Source: Phanerochaete sordida (Eukaryota > Basidiomycota > Agaricomycetes > Polyporales > Phanerochaetaceae). From it: a DNA stretch of 25,809 nt. Positions 18,423 to 25,809 of this stretch are shown here, in pieces. The notes under the pieces were generated by a model. It was not told the DNA's origin. It saw only the letters and a program-made list of their open reading frames with translations, and did no database searches. The translations under genes and the position numbers were made by a program. The stretch spans positions 1-25,809 of the forward strand of contig BPQB01000166.1 in the NCBI GenBank assembly GCA_019973155.2, in the 5' to 3' direction. The first letter of the stretch is position 1. Each line of letters starts with the position of its first letter.

Positions 18423-18440
18423 CTGTCGTTGCCCACGCTC

Positions 18441-18454
18441 GGAGACTCGGGGGG
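18441..18454 (+). other. Polypurine tract of the chromovirus
   Basis: GGAGACTCGGGGGG ends 3 nt before the 3' LTR. The position and the G-run fit the primer for plus-strand DNA synthesis; two pyrimidines (C, T) interrupt it. Confidence 0.65.
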
Positions 18455-18457
18455 CTC

Positions 18458-18949
18458 TGTGACGGGTCACTGTGTCTCTCCGCGACGAACGATGAGTCTC
18501 GCTCGCGCGGGCTCCGGCATTCGGTAAGTATAGTCCTCATTTTCCTCTTTTGTCGAATCCAGTCTAGCTAGCCTCACGTGCGTGCGCGTTCGGCAATCGC
18601 CCTGTATGTACGACCGCGTGGCGCGACCTTTATAAGTCGCGCTGCCGCATGTTTATAATCTATCTTCCTTTGTTGCGTTCTTCACTGTCCGAGCCTAAGA
18701 GGCGTCGGGCACGGTGAATCGCGCGACCGTAGCCTCTTCGAGAGGTCACTCTACTGACTACTGCCTTATTCTCGTCGGGCTAACGGACCCCGACGAGCGA
18801 ACCGGTTTCGACGCCACTCGACAAAGGAAGCGCCGAAGCTTCCTTTGTGCTCGTCCTTTGTTCGCCTTCCACCTCTGTTCCTTGCTCTAACTCGCTAGCT
18901 CCCTCGTCGTCGACTCTCCCAGAGTGACGCCTCCCTCGCGAGCGTCACA
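18458..18949 (+). repeat. 3' LTR of the chromovirus
   Basis: 492 bp, identical to the 5' LTR except G18810 where the 5' copy has A8138. It carries the same TATA inverted repeat (18621-18642) and hairpins (18771-18797 and 18821-18848). Its promoter points into the severed JmjC tail and could transcribe it. Confidence 0.98.
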
Positions 18950-18954
18950 CCCAT
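18950..18954 (+). repeat. Target site duplication, right copy (CCCAT)
   Basis: Matches 7781-7785 exactly and lies directly after the 3' LTR end. Confidence 0.95.
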
Positions 18955-19157
18955 ACCCTTTTTTCCCGATCGACGACGTGCTGCCGTGGTACGAACGTGG
19001 TACGGCCACGGTCGCTATTCCAGAAGACCTGAAGGATGGGATGATAGATCTCGTTGACGGCTACGTGGATCGGCGGAAGAAGGTTCTGAAGGGCAGGGTA
19101 GCGGGGCGCAAGGTAGGAGGAAAGGATGGCGGTCAGGCGAAAGGGAAAAACACGTAG
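18955..19157 (+). pseudogene. Severed 3' end of the JmjC gene
   Basis: If the element and one CCCAT copy are removed, codon CCA (7782-7784) is followed by T7785 joined to AC at 18955-18956, and the frame runs on without a stop to TAG at 19155-19157. This gives 67 codons beginning YPFFPIDDVLPWYERGT. The tail is basic (RRKKVLKGRVAGRKVGG) and could be a nuclear localisation or DNA-contact segment; that is inference from composition. No ATG begins this fragment; a frame open back into the LTR starts only with GTG, so independent translation is unlikely. Confidence 0.88.
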
Positions 19158-19375
19158 CGTAGCACACTGTTTGGTAGTAGAGTTCATACCCTGGCAATTG
19201 ATGCAATATCACCTACAGCTCTGGGGCAGTTGGCAGGTCGATTGCAGCGCTGCCAGATGCACGGTCAAGGTGCGAAAAGGTAGTGCTTGGCCCAGGTCTG
19301 AATAACGATCCACGTGCAGCTCTTCGACAGCCCGAATTTCACGGGAAAGTAGTGCCCATGGCGGGGTTCGAAGGG

Positions 19376-19434
19376 GGGACATTCCGGGGACATTCGAGGG
19401 ACATTACGGGGACATTACGGGGACATTACGGGGG
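19376..19434 (+). repeat. Short tandem repeat, unit GGGGACATTAC
   Basis: Five copies of an 11-12-bp unit, two diverged (ATTCC, ATTCGA) followed by three near-perfect ATTAC copies. Confidence 0.9.
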
Positions 19435-19678
19435 CCCATGCCCAATGTACTGTGACTACCGCACGCATGACCTTGAGTGCGTAGAAAGGACTCACGCGAT
19501 GGACGAGACAGTACAGTAGCAACTTGCGGGCCGGACGCGTATGAACACGATATTGTATTCGAGAAGGACATGATACTACAAGGAGTGGTGGAATAGAGTG
19601 CATGACACCGCGAGGGGGCGGAAGAGTAAAGACAGACGACCTCTTCCGAGGCGTGGAATAGTACGTGGGTAACGACAG

Positions 19679-19953
19679 TCGCGTCGGGGCTCGAAAGTGG
19701 CAATGGAAGAAGGCGGAGGAGTCAATTAATGGCGAAGGCCCCACGAAACGGAGGGAACAAGGGAATAAGAGTAAGAGGAGGACGAAGGCGGAGGAGTCAA
19801 TTAATGGCGAAGGGAATAAGAGTAAGAGGAGGACGAAGGTCGCGTCGAGGCTTGAACGTGGTAATGGCAGAAGGCGGGAGAGTCAAATAATGGCGAAGGG
19901 CGAAGGCTCCACGAAACGGAGGGAACACGGGAAGAAACGTAAGAGGAGGAAGA
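19679..19953 (+). repeat. Purine-rich tandem duplication
   Basis: A block starting CGCGTCGGGGCTCGAA (19679) and one starting GTCGCGTCGAGGCTTGAA (about 19838) share the order GGCAATGG/GGTAATGG, AAGGCGG, AGTCAAT/AATAATGGCGAAGG, CACGAAACGGAGGGAACA and AAGAGGAGG. Between them lies a partial third copy (about 19788-19837). The copies are clearly diverged. Confidence 0.85.
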
Positions 19954-20023
19954 CAGAGACGTGGGTCGAATCGAATGGAAGGAAAGGGTCGTGGCGGACG
20001 CAGCGCGCGTATGGCCAGCTGTC

Positions 20024-23000
20024 TCACGGGTTGGCCTCGTATTCGGCGACGAGGGCGGGCCAGAGCCCCAAGCGCGTACAGCCGTAGTTGACGTACTTGT
20101 TGAGGAGATCGGGCCTGTTCCTAGCGATTGTCTTGTATGTATTGTAAGGGTCACTGTAGAACCTTGTCCACGATGTCCCGCTGGTAGAGTGGTGATCGAA
20201 GCCGAAGAGGTACCGGAAGGCCATGTAGTGCTTCTTGGGAAATCCCTTGCGAGTCGTGAAGGGCGTTCGCCAATAGGTCTCGAACAGCATGTGAATATCG
20301 CAGACATGCCAGGTGTGCGGGAAGCTTTCTTCTTCGGCTAAGTGCGACCCGTCCGGCAGGTCGGTGTATCCGATTTCTGCGGTGACGGGGAACGCGTGAG
20401 ACACATGCCTAATCGACGGCAGCTGCTCCAGAACGGGATCGCTCCGAAGCGCCGCGCCGATGACGGGAGGAACAAAAGGGTCATCGACAGGGGGGTCCTG
20501 GGGAGCGAGATTCATGCCGAGGTACTGGATCGAGGAGGATGTGCTGCTGATCGAGATTGCCGGGGATGCAGAGGTAGTGGGCGTGGCCGAGTTAGACGGG
20601 AACGGGTCGTGACCTTTGTCGGCCAGCGCAAAGGGCCGGGTGTAGGGTCCCGGGTGGTCGGCGTGGTGCAGAGAGGTGGGGTATAGCCTCGAGCTGCCGG
20701 CGACGGTGGCCGGGTTGTTGGCAGCGTTGCCCGTAGAAGCGCCTGCGGCGGCGTCAAGAGTATCGCGGCCACTGTCGTAGTTGCTGGATCCTGGAAGTGG
20801 CGACTGCACACGCGGCGTGAGGATATCACTCGAGGCGTCAGGAGCGTCGTAGTACTGTTCGCTGCCGTCAACGCTGGTCCCTGGCGTCGACTCAGCAGCG
20901 GCGTCAGCGACGGTGATAGTCGCAGCTTGAGCGACAGTGAAGGCGAACGCCATCGGGGCATGGGGCGCAGGGGGCTGGTAGGCCTCTGGGCCATCCGACG
21001 CGGGCGCGAATCCGAGCGAGCCTGGGGCCGGACCTGGTCCCCGGCCTGCTGGGCCTGCGTCGTGATGGGTTGTCTCGTAGCCGTTCTGCGTGGATGTGGG
21101 AGCGTGCGCCGCCGGCGCAGGGCCCGCACTGCTCGAGGCACTAGGCGATGGTCCAGGCGACGGTTCAGCACGTCCTGCGGATGTGAGAGCAATGGTCAGA
21201 TGCGATGGCCGCAGGACGGGGTGCGCGTCGCGCTCACCTTTGCCTTTGTCTAGAGCCTGATTGCGAGGCGGCGGTGCGACGACGGGTGCGTGCGCGAAGG
21301 CGAACGGCGCTGGCGCTGAGGACGAGGCGGCCGGAGCCGGAGCCGCGAAGGCGAACGTGTCTGTCCCCGGGGCTAATGCCGCGGCTGGATGGATGGGGGG
21401 CGGCGGCTCGTGCGCAAGGACTGCCGAATGGGATGAGGCTGAGGCTGAGACTGGCGGCGGCGCGGGCGCGAATCCGAGGGGGCCCGTGACTGTACCGGGA
21501 GCTGCGGCGGTGCGATGGGCGACCTGGTAGCCGTTCGGCATGGGCTCAGGAGCGTACGGAGCCGCGTAGCTTTGGGCTGGCTGCTGCTTGCCCCCGCGGG
21601 ATCCCGCTCGATCTGCGCAGCGGTGGTGAGCCGGTATGCCAGGTACGAGAGGTGATGCGAACTAACCTGGGACCTGGCGGAGCGGAGGGGTGGACGATAG
21701 TGGTACAGACGGCGTGTGTGGCGAGCTTAGCTGCGGGGTAGAGGGACCTGACAGCTGTCCTTGCAGAGCTCTGGACCGTTCCGCCGCGGATCTCTGCATG
21801 TCGGCTCTGCCGGACGCATGACTGTTGGTCGCCTTCTTGGGCTGCCGCTCGGTCCAGAGGCCAAACGCAGCGATGGAAAAATTAGCATCCATGGACCGGA
21901 GATGGACGTCAGGGCTGCCACCGGCGTTCCCGAGGCTCCCGAGGTTCACGACATCGCCGCACTTGGCGATAACCCAGTCTTGTTTGGTCGGTTCGAAGCG
22001 GCGGAATTGCGAGTGGCTGTCGAGGGTGATCCCGTATCGGACCAGGTCGTTCTCTTCAAGCTTCGCGATTTTCTTCGACGCATGGGCGGTGTAGGTCGGA
22101 TGTCCCTGCACGCCGCGTCCATCAGCGGAGGAACTAACAGGGGACACGGCTGTGTGAGGCTCACCTCTGTAGTCTCACCATCCCACACATGTACGAAGTA
22201 CTGATTGTCCGACTTCTCCTTCAGGACCTTGCCGCCGTCTTCCATCACTCTGAGCTCCTTCTGCGAGCTCCACGCCTCAACTAGCTTGAGGCCAAGCTGC
22301 TCTGGGACAGTGGTGACGTGCTTCTCTGCAGGACGCTTGAACGCGGCAGTCACAGCTTGGGCAGAAGCGGTGGGGGCGGTGTCCCCAGCGCGGGGACGCG
22401 CGGGACTGCTGCCTGGCACGCGTCGCATGAGGTGAGCGTGCGCATCCAGCGTGCGAGGGACGTAGACGGCGTACCTTGGCTGCCGCCGTCGGCATCGCCG
22501 CCGTTACCGGCACCTCCGACGCGACCACCGCGAGTTCCGCGTGTTTTGGGACCTCCGCGAGTTCCGCGAGCTTTGGGACCTCCGCGACCTCCGCGACTGG
22601 TAGGGCTAATGTCTGGCACGCGTCGCATGAGGTGAGCGTGCGCATCTAGCGTGCGAGGGGCGTGGACTGCGTACCTTGGCTGCCGCCGTCGGCATCGCCA
22701 CCGTGACCGGCACCTCCGACGTGACCGCCGCGAGTTCCGCGTGTTTTGGGACCTCCGCGAGTTCCACGAGCTTTGGGACCTCCGCGACCTCCGCGAGCTT
22801 TGGGACCTCCGCGACCTCCGCGACTGGCAGAGCGACTGGTAGGGCTAATGTCTGGCACGCGTCGCGTACGGTAAGCGGGCGCTCCGGCAGCCGAGTGACA
22901 GGCAGGACAACGTACCGGGCGTGGCGGGCGTGGCGGGCTCAGTCGCATCCTGCGGGGCCGAGCGACTGGTAGGGCTAATGTCTGGCACGCGTCGCGTACG

Positions 23001-23514
23001 GTAAGCGGGCGCTCCGGCAGCCGAGTGACAGGAAGGACAACGTACCGGGCGTGGCGGGCGTGGCAAGCTCACTCGCATCTTTGGCGGGCGTGGCGGGCGT
23101 GGCGGGCGTGGCGGGCTCAGTCGCATCCTGTGGGGCCGAGCGGGTGCGCATGCGCTTGTGTGTACCCGCGCTATCGGCTGAGGGCTCGCTGGCGCGAGGC
23201 TTGCGCTTGGCGCCCTTCTTCTTCGTGCCGCCGGTGTTCTCTGCAGTCTGTGGCACCTGTTCCTGCTCTTCATGCTCCTCGGGCTGCTTCTTCTTGCTGC
23301 GGGTCGGTCTTTTCTTGCCGCTGCCCTGCTGGTCTGGCTCAGGCTCTTCATGCTCCTCGGGCTGCTTCTTCTTGCTGCGGGTCGGTCTTTTCTTGCCGCT
23401 GCCCTGCTGGTCTGGCTCAGGCTCCTGCATCGTCTCCTCCTGAGCCGGTCGCTCGCGATCATGGGCTTCCTGGTCGTCCTGAGTCTTCTGCCTCGCTCTC
23501 GTGGTGGTAGGCAT
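20024..23514 (-). CDS. Large low-complexity protein with RGG repeats, unknown function
   Basis: Eight exons, inferred by splice consensus and frame (minus-strand order): 23514-23046, 22981-22916, 22851-22675, 22612-22475, 22412-22165, 22105-21667, 21612-21238 and 21174-20024. Introns are 64, 64, 62, 62, 59, 54 and 63 nt; the product is about 1,020 aa. I recognise no named domain. The N-terminus (MPTTTRARQKTQDDQEAHD) is highly charged with two 26-residue repeats containing GKKRPTRSKKKQ, likely nuclear signals. Exons 2-4 encode DISPTSR followed by Ala/Thr/Pro or RGG-type repeats (RGGPKARGTRGG), typical of disordered RNA-binding segments. A globular-looking segment follows in exons 5-6 (EQLGLKLVEAWSSQKELRV, DNQYFVHVWDGETTE, RRFEPTKQDWVIAKCGDVV). 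After an Ala/Pro/Ser linker, a second conserved-looking segment ends the protein (ESFPHTWHVCDIHMLFETYW, KKHYMAFRYLFGFDHHS). Function unknown. Confidence 0.75.
22413..23046 (-). repeat. Tandemly duplicated exon-intron units
   Basis: Unit A (Ala/Thr/Pro exon end plus 64-nt intron) occurs twice: exon 1 end with intron 1, and exon 2 with intron 2 (22981-22852); the introns differ at one base. Unit B (RGG exon plus 62-nt intron) occurs twice: exon 3 with intron 3 (22851-22613) and exon 4 with intron 4 (22612-22413); the introns differ at four bases. All four introns end GCGACGCGTGCCAG, and exons 2-4 all begin ACATTAGCCCTACCAGTCGC. Each internal exon is phase 1 at both ends, so units can be gained, lost or skipped without shifting the frame. 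Confidence 0.85.
23266..23421 (-). repeat. 78-bp coding tandem repeat (two copies)
   Basis: Copies at 23266-23343 and 23344-23421 are almost identical and encode 26 residues each, including EPDQQGSGKKRPTRSKKK, in exon 1 of the minus-strand gene. Confidence 0.95.
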
Positions 23515-24025
23515 GGTATCCCAGCGTATGACAATGGGCGGGATAATGCGAGGATAAATGCGGGGATAATGCAGGGATGCAGAGGTAAGGGGAAGTGGGA
23601 AGAGGCGAGGGCGACCTCAAGCTGAAGCAGACCTCAGCCTCTTAACGGAGTCGAACGCGATCTGCGCCGCGCGGGATCGAAGCTGCATGCTGCTTCGAAC
23701 AGCACCGAGGGCTTCGCCGACACCTCAGGCGACGATTTGGGTGGCAAGCCAGCTGAATTCGTAGCTAATTACTATATACAGACTCTTCGAAAATCGAAGA
23801 GCGCCACAGCGCGCGAAGTACCCAACAGGCGCTCGTCCAAGGTCTCCAGGGGCACGGGCGCCCCACGCTCTGGAGTCCAGTGGCACGGGCGCCTAGACCT
23901 CTGGAGTCCACCGGAGCGGACTAGACGCCGGAGCGGAGTGGAGTGGTCTGTCAGAAACGGTGGACTCGTGCGGAGTGTTCCAAGGCCCGTTCTTTCTGCA
24001 ATACCTGACGCTTTATAATATACAG
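23515..24025. other. Intergenic region: probable promoter of the minus-strand gene, with hairpins and short repeats
   Basis: No gene seen. Next to the minus-strand ATG are four imperfect GGATAATGC-type repeats (about 23541-23582). Further out are a near-palindrome TCGAAGC-8 nt-GCTTCGA (23677-23698), a perfect 8-bp hairpin CTCTTCGA-AAA-TCGAAGAG (23783-23801), and an imperfect 31-bp duplication carrying GGCACGGGCGCC (23851 and 23882) and CTCTGGAGTCCA (23868 and 23899). Nothing before the P450 fragment encodes recognisable P450 sequence. Confidence 0.6.
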
Positions 24026-24472
24026 GGCGATTCTGCACGACGCCGAAGCATACTCCGATCCTGAAGCCTTCAACCCGAGGCGGTTCTTGCGCATGCGCCC
24101 GGGTGCCATGGACGACAACGACGTGGAGCTGAACCCGGATGTACGCGACCCCGACGTCGCTGCTTTTGGCTTCGGTCGACGCATCTGTCCAGGTAGACAC
24201 ATGGCGTACGAGTCGCTGTGGTACTCAGTCGCGGCCATCGTCGCAGCATTTGATATCGGCAAAGCAGCGGACGAGAACGGCGAGGAAGTGTCTGTGGACA
24301 CAATCGGGTATACGGACGGGTTCTTGTCGTGAGTCATCTTAGCAGCGCATAGCTCGAGCCGGACAGCTGACCGACCCTTCTTCGTAGGTCCCCGAAAGAA
24401 TTTAAATGTGCGATACGTCCTCGATCTCCGGCACACGCGAAGTTAGTATACGCTGCCCTTGAGCATGAGTGA
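24026..24472 (+). pseudogene. Cytochrome P450 C-terminal fragment
   Basis: Two exons, 24026-24328 and 24388-24472 (intron 59 nt, GTGAGT...CTGAC...TAG), encode about 129 residues. The heme-binding loop FGFGRRICPGRH is intact, with the axial Cys, preceded by AILHDAEAYSDPEAFNPRRF (the PERF-like motif) and followed by the usual C-terminal FKCAIRPRSPAHAKLV. P450s are about 500 aa, so roughly three quarters is missing. Exon 24026 starts just after a good acceptor (TTTATAATATACAG), and its first base would complete a Trp codon, as in related fungal P450s, but the preceding exon with the I-helix and ExxR motif is not found upstream. It is best read as a remnant left by rearrangement. Family assignment within the basidiomycete monooxygenases is not possible by eye. 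Confidence 0.88.
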
Positions 24473-25090
24473 TGTTCAGTCATTCGATTGTACTATTCGT
24501 GAATTCACGAGGGGCACTTATGCCATGTTATGTAGTTCGTCCAAAGGCCTAGACGGCACATGAACTTGGAGTAGATTTCACGGGAGCGAGCCTGCAAGGG
24601 CTGTGAGTTCCGGAGACGAGTAAGTAGCCACATCTTAGCCGCATCGAATATGTGCTGGTATATTCGGTACGCCTCAACTGCCCTGCGCTGAGGCTTCTGA
24701 GCATAGCAGAACTGATTCTTCGGCGAGAATTCGCCGTTGAGGTCAGACATAGAGCCTGGAATGAGACCGGCGTTATTCGTGGAGCTGTAGAATTGTCCCG
24801 ACGCACTGCAATATTACGGAAGAATGCGGAGGGCACCTGTGAATCGCCACAAAGGCGACCGTTCCAGCACCTCTCCGAATGTCGAGGCTGTACATATTCT
24901 ACATCACATGCGGCCCATCAGCACCGGACACCGCTCCAGCCGCTCCACAGGCGTACTGAAGCGCAGCGGGGTCGGGGAGAAGCCTCGCTTGCTCGAATTA
25001 AGACAGCGTGCCCTCCCAAAATCGGTGTACAGACGGACTGCGCTCGCCGTCTGGTGCGGTATGCGGCGGTCTCGGCCGCTGTGGTGAACG
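24473..25090. other. Intergenic region, no supported gene
   Basis: About 620 bp between the P450 remnant and the promoter of the secreted-protein gene. A minus-strand frame of 81 codons (24750-24505) begins with ATG and has normal-looking composition, but nothing else supports it. No repeats were noticed. Confidence 0.6.
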
Positions 25091-25100
25091 TATTTAAAAG
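25091..25100 (+). promoter_or_regulatory. TATA box of the secreted-protein gene
   Basis: TATTTAAAAG lies 100 bp before the ATG and is followed by a pyrimidine-rich leader (CATCTCTTCTCGCCTTCTCC) up to CCCACTATG, a common layout for strongly expressed fungal secreted proteins. Confidence 0.7.
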
Positions 25101-25200
25101 CCACGGTGAGTGGAGGGGGCCCTCAGCAACTGCTCAGTTACGACTTCACCTGCTCATCTTCGTTCAGCATCTCTTCTCGCCTTCTCCTCTTACGCCCACT

Positions 25201-25690
25201 ATGAAGTTCACGACCTCCTTCGCTGCCCTCGCCTTCGCGGCCGTCGCCCAGCTCGTCAGCGCAGCACCGACCAACATCGCCCGCGACGTCTGGGACCCGA
25301 AGGTTACGTTCCCCACCACGGGTTCGGTCCTTGAGTCAGGCCAGACTGTCACTGTCACCTGGTGAGCCAGATCCCGACGAATTGTCCCTCTCGCTCTGAC
25401 GCCTTCGCAGGGACCTGAGCCAGAAGCCCGCTGAGGTTACCAACTCCATCGGACGCGTCGTCTTGAACTGGGGAAATATCGAGTCTCCGGGTGAGCCTCG
25501 CCTGTAGTCCGCTGGATGCCAATGTCTCATGACCGCCAGTTATCCTCGCCGAAAACTTCCCGCTCACCGACGGCCACGTTGATATTGTGGTACCCCGGGT
25601 CTACACCCGGAGCGACTACAGCCTGACGCGTGAGTACCGTGCCAGTAAATGGATTCATAACCTGACATCGTCCGACTGCTAGTGTGTTGA
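25201..25690 (+). CDS. Secreted Kre9/Knh1-like protein, 3' end unclear or broken
   Basis: Exons 25201-25361, 25411-25490 and 25540-25629, plus a fourth from 25683; introns are 49, 49 and 53 nt. The signal peptide is clear (MKFTTSFAALAFAAVAQLVSA, cut before APTNIARD). The body, WDPKVTFPTTGSVLESGQTV then TWDLS and PVILAENFPLTDGHVDIVVP, matches the Kre9/Knh1-like domain (PF10342) of Ser/Thr-rich, often GPI-anchored cell-wall proteins. The family normally continues after DYSLTL with a GDSGN-like motif. Here the canonical splice gives L-C-stop at 25690, for 112 aa. Another frame of exon 4 stays open to a donor-like GTGAGT at 25761 and ends in AFTFDS, so a small frameshift or a misjudged splice is likely. 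The gene may run past the window. Confidence 0.7.
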
Positions 25691-25809
25691 AAAGCGGGGC
25701 CGCGCGGACGGGGGGTGGCGGTCAAGGAGGCAAACGCGCAAGGCGTTCACGTTCGATTCGGTGAGTCTATGTACTCTACGACATGACTCGGGGCCTAACG
25801 ACGGATCTC

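Larger units (their letters stand above)
7786..18949 (+). mobile_element. Complete Ty3/Gypsy chromovirus with an extra 3' ORF
   Basis: The element is 11,164 bp. It has 492-bp LTRs (TGTGACGGG...GCGTCACA) that differ at one base (A8138 against G18810), a CCCAT target duplication, a TGG primer-binding site 4 nt after the 5' LTR, a G-rich purine tract before the 3' LTR, an uninterrupted 2,653-aa Gag-Pol ORF, and a second ORF of 637 aa. The domain order Gag-protease-RT-RNase H-integrase-chromodomain places it in the chromovirus branch of Ty3/Gypsy. It is longer than most chromoviruses because of a long proline-rich Gag region and the extra ORF. With every part open and the LTRs 99.8% identical, it is recent and possibly still mobile. 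Confidence 0.97.
19158..20023. other. Intergenic region between convergent genes, with tandem repeats
   Basis: No convincing gene is present. It lies between the severed JmjC 3' end (plus) and the 3' end of the minus-strand gene at 20024, so it should hold both 3' UTRs and terminators. It contains five GGGGACATTAC-type repeats (19376-19434) and a purine-rich duplicated block (19679-19953). An open plus-strand frame across the purine-rich block starts with GTG and has low-complexity Lys/Arg/Glu content. Confidence 0.7.

Noticed and set aside
19665..20087. 140-codon plus-strand frame rich in Lys/Arg/Glu
   Set aside because: Starts with GTG, lies over a purine-rich tandem repeat and overlaps the 3' end of a well-supported minus-strand gene; the composition follows from the repeat.
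22350..22948. Separate short genes encoding RGG repeats
   Set aside because: Frames run into introns with good splice signals and join in phase with the larger gene at 20024-23514.
24505..24750. 81-codon minus-strand ORF
   Set aside because: Single short ATG frame without splice context, domain or promoter evidence.
24652..25365. 237-codon plus-strand frame joining the secreted-protein exon
   Set aside because: It begins with ATG-less or weak start sequence, runs through the TATA box and leader, and lacks the signal peptide at its N-terminus; the ATG at 25201 is far better supported.

Overview
The window looks like nuclear DNA of a basidiomycete, most likely an Agaricomycete and possibly a polypore. 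The reasons are the GC-rich coding sequence, the many short introns (48-71 nt, GTNNGN...CTNAC...AG), the GATA and pyrimidine-rich promoter style, Ty3/Gypsy elements of fungal type, a JmjC protein and P450 of the kind expanded in these fungi, and a Kre9/Knh1-like secreted protein. Species cannot be told from the sequence alone. No tRNA, rRNA or CRISPR was seen.

Layout. (1) Positions 1 to about 4589, minus strand: the 5' part of a Ty3/Gypsy element cut by the left window edge. In its own direction it has a candidate LTR with a TATA box, a long leader, an extra 261-aa ORF of unknown function, gag, and then pol in the -1 frame with protease and the start of reverse transcriptase. (2) 4590-7785, plus strand: a GATA-motif-rich promoter and a six-exon JmjC-domain gene. 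(3) 7786-18949: a complete 11,164-bp chromovirus (Ty3/Gypsy with an integrase chromodomain) inserted in the last exon of the JmjC gene. It has two 492-bp LTRs differing at one base, a 5-bp target duplication CCCAT, one 2,653-aa Gag-Pol ORF, and a second 637-aa ORF of unknown function between pol and the 3' LTR. (4) 18955-19157: the severed 3' end of the JmjC gene, still in frame with the 5' part if the element and one CCCAT copy are removed. (5) 19158-20023: intergenic DNA with two families of short tandem repeats. (6) 20024-23514, minus strand: an eight-exon gene for a protein of about 1,020 aa, with tandemly duplicated exon-intron units encoding RGG-type repeats. (7) 24026-24472: the last two exons of a cytochrome P450 without the rest of the gene. 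(8) 25201 to the end: a secreted Kre9/Knh1-like gene whose fourth exon does not join in frame.

How it fits together. The central event is recent: nearly identical LTRs and an intact target duplication show that the chromovirus jumped into a JmjC gene that had been open until then. It removes only the last 67 codons, a basic tail, and leaves all three Fe(II) ligands. The JmjC gene therefore now sits between an older Gypsy element about 250 bp upstream and a young one inside it. The most novel material is the extra ORF in each element (5' of gag in one, 3' of pol in the other) and the phase-1/phase-1 exon-intron duplications in the gene at 20024-23514. All exon structures were worked out by hand from splice consensus and reading frame, with no transcript or database support.
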